A DNA stretch of 14,614 bases from CAUZRD01 sp963582255 (GTDB lineage: Bacteria; Pseudomonadota; Alphaproteobacteria; Rhizobiales; TMED25), in the NCBI GenBank assembly GCA_963582255.1, contig CAUZRD010000040.1, positions 1 to 14,614 on the forward strand. The letters are read 5' to 3'. The position numbers and the translations under genes were made by a program. Below, one piece after another: positions 1 to 6,592 of this stretch. Within the stretch, counting starts at the first letter, position 1. The number at the start of each line of letters is the position of its first letter. The notes under the pieces are model-generated. The model saw only the letters and a list, made by a program, of their open reading frames with translations. It had not been told where the DNA came from and did no database searches.

Positions 1-69
1 TTTGCACTAGATGAATGGTATAGGAAAATGGTCGGGGAAAATCTATTTTCTATCGTATTTTTGGCATGA
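1..69 (+). CDS. Possible C-terminal end of an unidentified protein (partial)
   Basis: The first frame is open from the window edge to a TGA at 67-69 and encodes 22 residues ending in a hydrophobic stretch (NLFSIVFLA). A run this short is open by chance fairly often, so this is only a possible gene end. I do not recognise the sequence. If real, the gene begins outside the window and lies on the same strand as the esterase that follows. Confidence 0.22.
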   Translation, partial: FALDEWYRKMVGENLFSIVFLA

Positions 70-179
70 TGATGTGTTTTTGTCCGTGACCTTGCGTTGT
101 AAAATACGGTGCGCATCGCATTGAATTTATCAAGATATCCTAGCGTATAAGACCTTGATTGGGACGCTGAAATGTGGTG

Positions 180-211
180 GCTGATGGCTATCAGCAGCAG
201 CCCGGCTGCTG
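180..211 (+). promoter_or_regulatory. Two abutting hairpins in the esterase leader
   Basis: GCTGAT (180-185) pairs perfectly with ATCAGC (190-195) around a GGCT loop. CAGCAG (195-200) pairs with CTGCTG (206-211) around CCCGG. The two stems share only base 195 and end about 50 nt before the Shine-Dalgarno sequence of the hydrolase. No T-run follows, so a simple intrinsic terminator for an upstream gene is unlikely. A structured leader, or an end of an upstream transcript without a T-run, are both possible. Confidence 0.35.
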
Positions 212-277
212 AAGGCCTATGCTCTCAATATCAAGTACAAAAATTTGGTGATGATAGTGAGTAGGGGGAGTCGTGGA

Positions 278-946
278 GTGAGTGTTATTTTGGATGGACC
301 GCGTTTGGCACCAGCATCCGGAGGAGCCGCGCGTCAGCTTGTCGTGCTGGTTCATGGATATGGTGCGGATGGAAATGATTTGATCTCTCTTGGACGTGAA
401 TGGGCCAGGACGTTGCCGGATACTGCATTTGTTTCTCCGCATGGACCCGAGCCTTGCTCCAGTATGTCTACTGGACGCCAATGGTTTGAGTTGACGCGAA
501 TTGATCCTGATGAAGTGGTTGTAGGCACACGCAAGGCGGCGCCAATTTTGGAGCAATTTATTGTCAGAGAACTTGAGACGCTTGGGTTGCCCAATGAGGC
601 TCTTGCCATTGTAGGGTTTAGCCAGGGCACGATGATGGCACTTCACACAGGGTTGCGGCGCGCCCATTCACCCGCGGCAATCGTTGGCTACTCCGGCGCT
701 CTTGCTGGGCCTAAGTTTTTGGCACGAGAGTTGACTGCACGTCCGCCGGTCATGCTGATTCATGGCGATAGCGATACGGTGATTCCGGTTGGTGCGCTGC
801 ACCTTGCAATCGCCGTGCTGCACGAACTCGAGGTCCCGGTGGAATGGCACGTTCGCTCAGGTGTAGGTCATGGAATTGATGGGCCATCAATCGACATGGG
901 AGGGGCGTTTCTGGCCGATAGATTTGCACAAAGTACTGCGGGGTAA
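278..946 (+). CDS. Alpha/beta hydrolase, phospholipase/carboxylesterase family
   Basis: This is a cytoplasmic serine esterase of the phospholipase/carboxylesterase (YpfH-like, Pfam Abhydrolase_2) type, 222 residues, the usual family length. The oxyanion-loop motif VHGYGADGNDL is at 25-35, the nucleophile elbow GFSQG puts Ser at 115, HGDSDTVIP puts Asp at 166 and GVGHGI puts His at 198, so the triad is complete. The natural substrate cannot be read from sequence; acyl esters or acyl-thioesters are typical. I chose the GTG at 278 because an AGGGGGAG ribosome-binding site (263-270) sits 7 nt ahead and the product then starts MSVILDGPRLAP, as in relatives. An in-frame TTG at 245 would add 11 poorly conserved residues. 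It is monocistronic here and convergent with dsbB. Confidence 0.88.
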   Translation: MSVILDGPRLAPASGGAARQLVVLVHGYGADGNDLISLGREWARTLPDTAFVSPHGPEPCSSMSTGRQWFELTRIDPDEVVVGTRKAAPILEQFIVRELETLGLPNEALAIVGFSQGTMMALHTGLRRAHSPAAIVGYSGALAGPKFLARELTARPPVMLIHGDSDTVIPVGALHLAIAVLHELEVPVEWHVRSGVGHGIDGPSIDMGGAFLADRFAQSTAG

Positions 947-993
947 AAAAGTCTCGACGGCCTACAGTCCGTGACCTTTATCTAATCGGCCGT

Positions 994-1065
994 ATGGGCT
1001 CACCGAACTTCCTTCATGAAAGCTGGCAGGATTATATTTACTGGGATGAGGGGCTCAATCCGTAA
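994..1065 (+). pseudogene. Relic resembling the N-terminus of a YoeB toxin
   Basis: A 23-residue frame (ATG at 994, TAA at 1063-1065) contains ESWQDYIYW. This matches the ESWDDYLYW segment near the N-terminus of E. coli YoeB, an mRNA interferase, at 7 of 9 positions, the differences being Q/D and I/L. YoeB is about 84 residues. The catalytic Glu-Arg-His-Tyr part further downstream is absent, and I found no continuation in the other frames. No YefM-type antitoxin gene lies beside it. It is therefore at best a degraded remnant, without a clear ribosome-binding site, in the spacer between two convergent genes. A chance match of this tryptophan/tyrosine-rich motif is unlikely but not excluded. 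Confidence 0.4.
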
Positions 1066-1172
1066 AGTGTTTGTTAGTATAGTTCCTGTGGTGCCGGCTA
1101 CAACTTCATTACCTTAATCATCTAACGTTGTGCAGCATTGTGTTGCGGACGGTGCGGTCGCGCTGGGTGGGG

Positions 1173-1691
1173 CTAGTTGTTTTTATCGTTTGTATTTATT
1201 GACAAGCTGGCGCGACACCCTAGTGCGGTGACTATAAAGAGAAGCACAGATATGATGACGTTGTACCCAGCCAGTGAAATTCCAAGCAGACGCCAGGCCG
1301 CGTCCTTGCAATTTGGAATTTGTATTTCATTCAAGCTGTGCAAGAGGGATGCGGCGCTTGTGGAAAGATTATCGCCACCGCTGCAGGTTGCCGGCCCCGG
1401 CCAGAACGTCCATTCAACGCCAGCATGATAGATGGCAATCCCGGTGCTGTAGATCATGATAAGTGCAATTATGCCTAGTGCCAAGGCGGCTAACCTGATC
1501 TGATTTCGCGAAATAAGAACGTAGGCCAACAGGCCAAGGAGAATGGTAATGTAGTGGGGCCAGCGTTGTTCAAGACAGAGCTGGCAGGGCGCAAGACCGC
1601 CAATGAGCTCAAATCCCCAAACGCTGGCGATGGTAACAATGCTCGCAAATGCTGCAATACCGGCAGAGCACCGTGGGGTTATTTCAACCAT
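1173..1691 (-). CDS. dsbB: Disulfide bond formation protein DsbB
   Basis: This is the inner-membrane quinone reductase that reoxidises DsbA and passes the electrons to ubiquinone. Its 172 residues contain four hydrophobic helices. The first periplasmic loop carries the redox pair Cys36-Gln-Leu-Cys39 (the usual CxxC), preceded by LAP and followed by LEQRWPHY. The second loop has the other cysteine pair, Cys103 and Cys128. All residues needed for function are thus present and the length is normal. The start ATG (1689-1691) has only a weak Shine-Dalgarno sequence. It follows the YqaA-family gene with a 57-nt gap on the same strand, a common alphaproteobacterial pairing, so the two are probably co-transcribed. 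No DsbA gene is in the window. Confidence 0.92.
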   Translation of the reverse strand: MVEITPRCSAGIAAFASIVTIASVWGFELIGGLAPCQLCLEQRWPHYITILLGLLAYVLISRNQIRLAALALGIIALIMIYSTGIAIYHAGVEWTFWPGPATCSGGDNLSTSAASLLHSLNEIQIPNCKDAAWRLLGISLAGYNVIISVLLFIVTALGCRASLSINTNDKNN

Positions 1692-1748
1692 GAGATACTT
1701 ATTTGATTGCGTTTGGGTGTTGGTGATGACGGGGGCTGGGTTGTCAAG

Positions 1749-2330
1749 CTAAATAACATATTTAATAATCAAAAATCCGCCGACAAGACTTATGATGAAG
1801 ATCATAAATACCAGTGTCAGCCGGCGCTCGATAAAACTGCGAACAGTTGGCCCGAGCCAATAGAGCAGACCGGCAATAGCAAAAAATCGCAACCCACGCG
1901 AAAGCAGGCTGGCCACCATGAAGACCGCGATGTCAAGTGAGACCGCGCCGCTGGTGATAGTGATTAGCTTATACGGAATGGGCGTGATACCGGCAATAAA
2001 AACGATCCATGCTCCATACTCATGATATCGCCTAGTCAGGTTGGCGAATTCATCGTGAAGACCATAGGTAGACAGAATAGCGCCGCCAACTGTATCGAAT
2101 AAAAACAGTCCGATGGCATAACCTGCAAGGCCGCCGAAGGTTGAACTAAAAGTCGAGATAAATGCCAAAGTCCAGGCTTTAGCGCGTTCGGCCAGTATCA
2201 TCGGGATCAGCATGATATCGGGCGGAATGGGAAAGAACGAACTTTCCGCAAAAGAAACGCTGGCGAGCGCCCATTTCGCATGGCGATGGGTAGCAAGCGC
2301 TAATGTCCAATCATAAATAGCTTGTAGCAT
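1749..2330 (-). CDS. YqaA/DedA-type (SNARE-associated, COG1238) inner-membrane protein
   Basis: This 193-residue polytopic membrane protein belongs to the YqaA branch of the DedA/VTT superfamily, whose members are implicated in lipid handling and envelope integrity; the exact activity is unknown. Diagnostic segments are FAESSFFPIPPD near residue 28, GITPIPYKLITITSGAV in the second half, and SLLSRGLRFFAIAGLLYWLG, with the two re-entrant hairpins typical of the fold. I place the start at the ATG at 2328-2330 (MLQAIYDWTLALATHRHAKWAL). A longer in-frame start at 2522 would add 64 residues unlike the family and would run into the amt promoter region. AAGGA lies just 2 nt before the chosen ATG, which is closer than usual, so the start is not certain. 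It is divergent from amt and heads the operon with dsbB. Confidence 0.85.
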   Translation of the reverse strand: MLQAIYDWTLALATHRHAKWALASVSFAESSFFPIPPDIMLIPMILAERAKAWTLAFISTFSSTFGGLAGYAIGLFLFDTVGGAILSTYGLHDEFANLTRRYHEYGAWIVFIAGITPIPYKLITITSGAVSLDIAVFMVASLLSRGLRFFAIAGLLYWLGPTVRSFIERRLTLVFMIFIISLVGGFLIIKYVI

Positions 2331-2497
2331 GGTCCTTAGATAACGAGATATGTCGGTGGCGTCACCTATGATTTGCCCGTTAGGGCGAGGCAACATCTGC
2401 GGTTGGTAAAATGAACTATTTTTATCATGTACAATACCCGAGTTAGCAATGCCGTGCTTGGTATTTATCCGGCGTGAGCGGTGGTAGTGATAGCGCA

Positions 2498-2511
2498 ATG
2501 TGTTAGCACAT
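2498..2511. promoter_or_regulatory. Inverted repeat ATGTG-N4-CACAT upstream of amt
   Basis: A perfect 5-bp dyad with TTAG in the centre lies 72 nt before the amt start, in the 252-nt space shared with the divergent YqaA-family gene. Its size and position suit a regulator operator. It lies just before a possible promoter (TTGAAA at 2524-2529, 17-nt spacer, CAGAAT at 2547-2552). I see no sigma-54 (GG-N10-GC) element, which nitrogen-regulated amt genes often have. Weak evidence. Confidence 0.28.
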
Positions 2512-2582
2512 ATAGAAAGCATCTTGAAAACTGCCTAAAAATGCGCCAGAATGGGTGTGTAAATAAAAAGTGGGGAAGTAAG

Positions 2583-3791
2583 ATGATCGATACGGGGGAT
2601 ACAGCCTGGGTTTTAACGGCAACGGCACTGGTCTTACTAATGACCATGCCTGGCCTAGCTCTATTTTATGCAGGTCTTGTTAGATCCAAAAACATTCTGT
2701 CGGTTCTGATGCATTGTTCGGCAATTTGCTGTGCGGCTTCGGTTCTTTGGTTGGTATGCGGCTATTCTCTGGCATTCGATGAAGGATCTGGACTCATTGG
2801 CGGTCTTGGCAAAGCCTTTTTTGGTGTCGAGCGCGATGCGGTATCAGGTACCATACCAGAGTCGGTATTTTTCTCATTCCAGATGACATTTGCTATCATC
2901 ACTCCGGCACTCATGGTTGGGGCTTATGTGGAGCGGATTAAGTTTAACGCTATGCTTTTATTCTCTATGCTCTGGCTGCTTGTGGTTTATGCGCCGGTTG
3001 CTCACTGGGTGTGGGGTGGTGGATGGCTCGCCGAAATGGGCGTGATGGATTTTGCCGGTGGCATTGTTGTCCATGTTACGGCGGGCGTTTCAGCTGTCGT
3101 CGTTGCTTCGGTTATTGGTGTTAGAAAAGGCTTCCCTAGCCAGGTTGAACCGCCGCATGCACCATGGATGGTAATGGTTGGCGCAGCCATGTTGTGGATC
3201 GGATGGTTTGGTTTTAATGCCGGTAGCGCTCTTTCTGCGGGAAGTGACGCGGGCATGGCGATGCTGGTGACTCATATTTCTGCCGCAACGGCATCTCTCG
3301 TTTGGCTGGTAATTGAGTATGTACGATTTGGTAAGCCAAGCCTGATTGGTTTGGTGACAGGCACGATCGCTGGTCTTGCGACTGTGACGCCAGCATCTGG
3401 CTTTATAGGTCCGCTTGGCGGCCTCATTCTGGGGTTAACCGGCGGCGTGGTCTGCTATATTGCCGTGGATATCGTAAAGCGCACTTTCCGTGTTGACGAT
3501 TCGCTCGACGTTCTAGCTGTTCATGGAATTGGCGGAGCGACCGGGACATTGCTCACTGCGTTCCTCGCCTTGCCGATACTTGGTGGCATTGGTCTGGCCG
3601 AGGGTGTTGGCGCGATGGATCAGTTAATGATTCAATTTACCGGCGTCGGAGCAACAGTGGTCTATTCGGTTATCGCAACCTATATCCTGGTCAAGATTGT
3701 TCAGGCAACGGTAGGCCTCAGGGTAGATGAAGATCATGAAGTGTTAGGGCTTGATTACACAGCCCATGGTGAAACAGGCTACAAGCTCTAG
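2583..3791 (+). CDS. amt: Ammonium transporter (Amt/AmtB family)
   Basis: This is the trimeric inner-membrane channel that takes up ammonium when nitrogen is scarce; 402 residues and about eleven membrane helices, normal for the family. The pore is intact: twin histidines H164 (DFAGGIVVHVTAG) and H314 (DVLAVHGIGGATGT), the structural Asp157, the Trp146 region, and the Phe-gate positions in QMTFAIITPAL and GWFGFNAGSAL. The C-terminal tail EDHEVLGLDYTAHGETGY is the conserved cytoplasmic segment needed for PII-dependent gating. The start is the ATG at 2583, with GGGGAAG at 2572-2578. The longer frame from 2481 adds residues unlike the family. The mature N-terminus is short and has no long AmtB-type signal peptide. 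It is followed after 22 nt by the PII gene, so both are one operon, with amt first. Confidence 0.95.
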   Translation: MIDTGDTAWVLTATALVLLMTMPGLALFYAGLVRSKNILSVLMHCSAICCAASVLWLVCGYSLAFDEGSGLIGGLGKAFFGVERDAVSGTIPESVFFSFQMTFAIITPALMVGAYVERIKFNAMLLFSMLWLLVVYAPVAHWVWGGGWLAEMGVMDFAGGIVVHVTAGVSAVVVASVIGVRKGFPSQVEPPHAPWMVMVGAAMLWIGWFGFNAGSALSAGSDAGMAMLVTHISAATASLVWLVIEYVRFGKPSLIGLVTGTIAGLATVTPASGFIGPLGGLILGLTGGVVCYIAVDIVKRTFRVDDSLDVLAVHGIGGATGTLLTAFLALPILGGIGLAEGVGAMDQLMIQFTGVGATVVYSVIATYILVKIVQATVGLRVDEDHEVLGLDYTAHGETGYKL

Positions 3792-3813
3792 ACGAATTTT
3801 AGGGGTGTCCAAT

Positions 3814-4152
3814 ATGAAAATTATTACAGCTATCATTCAGCCCCATCGTCTGGATAATGCGCGTGAAGCGCTGTCCAAGCTGGATGTGCATGGTATGACG
3901 GTGAGTGAAGTCCGTGGATATGGCAGGCAAAAGGGCCATACTGAAATCTATCGAGGTTCAGAATATCAGATCAACTACCTGCCGAAGGTAAAAATCGAGA
4001 TCGTTGTGGATGACGGTTTGGCGGATCAGGTAGTTGAAGCTGTGACGGACGCAGCCAAGACCGGTAAAATTGGAGATGGTAAAATCTTCGTTTGGGATGT
4101 CGAGGCGGTTGTGCGTATCCGAACCGGAGAAGAAGGGGTAAATGCCCTGTAA
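3814..4152 (+). CDS. glnK: PII nitrogen regulatory protein (GlnB/GlnK)
   Basis: This is the trimeric nitrogen and energy sensor that binds ATP/ADP and 2-oxoglutarate. Paired with amt, it most likely plugs the channel when nitrogen is plentiful. It has 112 residues, the exact family length. The T-loop KGHTEIYRGSEY carries Tyr46 and the uridylylation site Tyr51. The signature KIGDGKIFVWDVEAVVRIRTGEE at the C-terminal side forms the nucleotide-binding B and C loops. The ATG at 3814 is preceded by AGGGGTG (3801-3807), 6 nt away. An alternative start at 3751, inside amt, would add 21 residues unlike PII. The amt neighbourhood suggests GlnK, but sequence alone does not separate GlnK from GlnB, and overall it resembles GlnB strongly. 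Confidence 0.93.
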   Translation: MKIITAIIQPHRLDNAREALSKLDVHGMTVSEVRGYGRQKGHTEIYRGSEYQINYLPKVKIEIVVDDGLADQVVEAVTDAAKTGKIGDGKIFVWDVEAVVRIRTGEEGVNAL

Positions 4153-4285
4153 AGCTTGATCAGCTGTGCGTATTTGTTATCTCCACGAGGTTTAGGGGCC
4201 CCATGATGTCGGTTCATAGGTATGCTTAGGTGCCGATTGGTGATGGGGGGAAGATGTTTGTACCGGGTTTTGTTCGTTAGAGTAG

Positions 4286-4313
4286 TTGACCCACTGGCGC
4301 GTGCCGATATGAT
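4286..4313 (+). promoter_or_regulatory. Sigma-70-type promoter for tRNA-Leu
   Basis: TTGACC (4286-4291) and TATGAT (4308-4313) are separated by 16 nt; both hexamers match consensus at five of six positions. The predicted start is near 4320, about 38 nt before the tRNA, as expected for a processed tRNA precursor. Confidence 0.6.
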
Positions 4314-4357
4314 CCGGCACTACTCATGGAATGCATTTATATGCAGCAGTGAGATGT

Positions 4358-4444
4358 GCCCCTGTGGCGGAATTGGTAGACGCGGCAGACTCAAAATCTG
4401 TTGCCGGTAACGGCGTGCTGGTTCAAGTCCGGCCAGGGGCACCA
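4358..4444 (+). tRNA. tRNA-Leu (anticodon CAA)
   Basis: The 87-nt gene folds as a class II tRNA. The acceptor GCCCCTG (4358-4364) pairs with CAGGGGC (4434-4440), followed by discriminator A and an encoded CCA (4442-4444). The D-arm contains GGTAGACGC. The anticodon stem GCAGA/TCTGT encloses loop CTCAAAA, giving anticodon CAA, which reads UUG. The long variable arm (around GCCGGTAACGGC) and the T-arm GGTTCAAGTCC are typical of tRNA-Leu. It stands alone between the amt-PII operon and a non-coding region. Confidence 0.96.
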
Positions 4445-4450
4445 AATATA

Positions 4451-4502
4451 CGTCCGATGTGATTTTATACAGTCAAATTATGGACGGAAATTAAGTTTTT
4501 TT
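4451..4502 (+). terminator. Possible weak intrinsic terminator of tRNA-Leu
   Basis: CGTCC (4451-4455) can pair with GGACG (4482-4486), and seven T residues follow at 4496-4502. The loop is long (26 nt) and the stem short, so the T-run is the main argument. Confidence 0.3.
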
Positions 4503-4818
4503 GATATTTCGTATCCGATAGAGATCATTGTTATGCCCTTGCATCCAATTGTTACTATCAGTGCAATCCGTGCTGTGTCCCATTAGCGATGGCGGCATGC
4601 TCAATGCTGCTTGTGCCGGTTGGTTATTCCAAGCATGAGATGATCTCATACGGCTTTCGGGCCTCATTCCAGCCATCGGAAACTGAATTGGGAAAATGAC
4701 ACCAAAACGCAATTGAGCGGGCGTTAGCACATGTGAAAAACTACAAAATGCTCCGCGCTTACGCTCGGGACGAGCATTAAATTATCATTAGATAAATCTG
4801 ACCTATTCATCCAATTCA
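4503..4818. other. Non-coding stretch with several short inverted repeats
   Basis: No convincing gene is visible between the tRNA and the GT87 gene. It contains ATGAGAT-G-ATCTCAT (4635-4649), a perfect 7-bp dyad; GCTCG-GGA-CGAGC (4763-4775), which competes with the longer-looped pairing AATGCTC (4747-4753) to GAGCATT (4772-4778); and a short 36-codon frame from about 4585 without a ribosome-binding site. These could be operators, RNA stems or residue of older mobile DNA beside a tRNA gene. No integrase and no direct repeat of the tRNA end were found. Confidence 0.4.
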
Positions 4819-4856
4819 GGCCGCACTATTGTGGCCCATCCTTCAAGGTTGGGCCA
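4819..4856 (-). terminator. Overlapping hairpins downstream of the GT87 gene, possible terminator
   Basis: TGGCCCA (4832-4838) pairs perfectly with TGGGCCA (4850-4856), and inner CCT/AGG bases can extend the stem. It lies 29 nt beyond the stop of the leftward GT87 gene. A second stem, GGCCGCA (4819-4825) with TGTGGCC (4830-4836), shares bases 4832-4836, so the two stems exclude each other. No T-run follows on either strand, so termination here would not be of the classical intrinsic type. Confidence 0.38.
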
Positions 4857-4885
4857 GCTAAAAATATTCGTATAAGTGATTAATA

Positions 4886-6223
4886 TTAATGTTTTGAATT
4901 TAACTGATCTTTTTTCTGATCACGCTGAGCAGCGCTAATCGGTATGGGGGGGAATATGACCAGAAGCGCAAAAACAATGAGAGCAATAGTATCAAACTTA
5001 TAAGAATGAAATACGTTTGATAACTCAGGGCCAAATAAATACCGACGAAGAATTATTAATACTGCAAACACTGATGCTAAAATTAGCACGCGTGAACGTT
5101 TTGGTGGCGTACATGCTATTGTGGAAGATACTGCGAGCAAAATACAGGGCAAGGCGACAACAAGATGTTGTTTCCATGTTATCGGCGATAGCAATGCGCA
5201 AGCGAGGATGGCCACCGACCACTCTGGAGCCATATCTGCTCCCATTTGTGAGGTGTTCCATCTATGACGGAACCGAATTGCAACAAAGGTCGCCATGAGA
5301 AATAAAATTACCCAGACCGTGATCTTGGCACTGGGAGATTCGATGCTACCAAACTGGAAGAAAAGAGGGTGGTCAATAAATAGCGGGTGGCCCTCAGGAT
5401 GGGATTCCACGTACCGTGCAACGAGCGCGCGCAAGCCTAGATTATTCTGTGTAGGCTGCTCAATTATACCTAATGAAGGATATGCTTCAACATGATCGTG
5501 GGACTTTTCGAGTCGTTCAATCCAGCTAACGTGCCCTTCGATCATACCATTCCAGCCAAGCCATATTGCGGGTGTTAGGGACAAAACAACCAGCCATACT
5601 GCCATTGCAGATGCGGTTCTCCACTCACGTTTCCAGATCAAAAATGGCAGAAATAACAGGGGTGTTGCTTTGTAGGAAACTGCGAGTGCTAGCCAGAAAC
5701 CACTCGTAATTCTAGCACCAGATTTCCAAGTCTGGGCTGCGAGTGTGAGCATGAACAAGAGATAGATTTGCAGACCGGCCTCGTCAAAATCGCGCGTTAG
5801 AAATGGTCCAACAGCAAGTAAAGATAACGTGATAGAGGCAAATACTTGCTGTTGTGGTAGAGGGTAACGAATAGCAGCCAACCGTTGCCAAACGTTAATT
5901 GAGTAAATTAAAGCTGCAACGGAACCGATGAATATAAAAGCTCTAGTAAAATAGTAGTTAGGTATAGAAATAATTCCATCTAACATCGTCCGAAAAATCG
6001 GGTACATACTTCCTTTTAATAAGTCATCATGGAAAGATTCACTGCTTATATCTCCTTTTATAAAGACTTCTCCGAATGATAAGTGCACCATATAATCATT
6101 TGTCCTGATGAATACACCATTAACGAATAAGATGATCATAATTATTGCGGATAATATTAATAAATATTGTTGTCTTCTAGCTGGGGGGTTAATTACCCAT
6201 TTCAATATTTTGGATATTTTCAT
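4886..6223 (-). CDS. GT87 (DUF2029) family membrane glycosyltransferase, mannosyltransferase-like
   Basis: This 445-residue integral membrane protein has about ten hydrophobic helices and belongs to the GT-C superfamily, which uses polyprenyl-phosphate sugars on the outer face of the membrane. Evidence for GT87 is the Asp in the first outer loop after helix 1 (TNDYMVHL, D43), the segment RDFDEAGLQIYLLFM (145-159), ALAVSYKATPLLFLPFLIWKREWR (180-203), the QNNLGLRALVARY segment (260-272) and SPITWKQH (347-354); relatives often have NQS and SxxxHH here. The acceptor is unknown. The start ATG at 6221-6223 has no good Shine-Dalgarno sequence, and the N-terminal part is AT-rich compared with neighbours. 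It stands alone on its strand between two gene-poor stretches, so recent acquisition is possible. Family assignment is fairly secure; the mannose donor is family-based inference. Confidence 0.8.
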   Translation of the reverse strand: MKISKILKWVINPPARRQQYLLILSAIIMIILFVNGVFIRTNDYMVHLSFGEVFIKGDISSESFHDDLLKGSMYPIFRTMLDGIISIPNYYFTRAFIFIGSVAALIYSINVWQRLAAIRYPLPQQQVFASITLSLLAVGPFLTRDFDEAGLQIYLLFMLTLAAQTWKSGARITSGFWLALAVSYKATPLLFLPFLIWKREWRTASAMAVWLVVLSLTPAIWLGWNGMIEGHVSWIERLEKSHDHVEAYPSLGIIEQPTQNNLGLRALVARYVESHPEGHPLFIDHPLFFQFGSIESPSAKITVWVILFLMATFVAIRFRHRWNTSQMGADMAPEWSVAILACALLSPITWKQHLVVALPCILLAVSSTIACTPPKRSRVLILASVFAVLIILRRYLFGPELSNVFHSYKFDTIALIVFALLVIFPPIPISAAQRDQKKDQLNSKH

Positions 6224-6506
6224 GGTGAGCCTGAGGAAGCTTGGATGCTTTTGATACTCATTGAATCGAAGCTATCATGAAGCTAAGCAAGGCACTTTGA
6301 CGAATTTAACCATCTTGAGTGGATAAGTCATAAGCGATGTGGGCATTATACTAGGGTCTATTAATAGCTGATAACAAGCCTTCTCAAGGCTGGCAATGAG
6401 TTAAATCACCATGGCGCACTGCTGGCTAGACAACCGAGGTTAAATCCCGACTAAGTAAAAAATCCTTGTAGGCTTGAAACCATTGGCGTTTTGATGCGGG
6501 TATATA
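6224..6506. other. Gene-poor intergenic stretch between divergent genes
   Basis: I see no gene here. It must hold the promoter of the leftward GT87 gene and perhaps that of the rightward LLM operon. Visible elements are a direct repeat GAAGCTA at 6268-6274 and 6279-6285 (11-bp period) and a perfect hairpin AGCCTT-CTC-AAGGCT at 6377-6391 without a T-run. I could not identify clear -35/-10 boxes. Confidence 0.4.
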
Positions 6507-6513
6507 TTGACCC

Positions 6514-6577
6514 AAGGAGGACGTGCATGTGAATTATGCCTTTTAATCGGCTTTTTATGCGATTGAAGTGCAATTAA
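6514..6577 (+). promoter_or_regulatory. Leader with strong Shine-Dalgarno, start-stop codon pair and tiny ORFs before the LLM gene
   Basis: A full AAGGAGG (6514-6520) is followed after 6 nt by ATG (6527-6529) and immediately TGA (6530-6532). Other readings are a 7-codon frame from GTG 6523 ending at TAA 6544-6546, and a 13-codon frame from ATG 6536 (MPFNRLFMRLKCN) ending at TAA 6575-6577, 15 nt ahead of the LLM start. Such an arrangement could stall or load ribosomes ahead of the operon. TTGACC at 6507-6512 could instead be a -35 box, but no matching -10 is convincing. Confidence 0.35.
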
Positions 6578-6592
6578 GGTGTGAGGGCTATA

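Noticed and set aside
2502..2511. GTTAGCACAT occurs here and again at 4723-4732
   Set aside because: Many 10-base matches are expected by chance in a window this long, and the flanks do not match.
2331..2522. N-terminal extension of the YqaA-family protein by 64 residues
   Set aside because: The extra residues do not resemble the family, and the extension would cover the divergent amt control region.
4192..4205. GGGGCCCC palindrome after the PII gene, considered as its terminator
   Set aside because: The palindrome has no loop and no T-run follows, so it cannot act as an intrinsic terminator hairpin.
4358..4444. tRNA-Leu as an integration site for a genomic island
   Set aside because: No repeat of the tRNA 3' end and no integrase gene were seen within the window.
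4491..4730. A 79-codon frame on the - strand in the tRNA-GT87 spacer
   Set aside because: It has no convincing ribosome-binding site or recognisable domain, and the composition looks like random translation.
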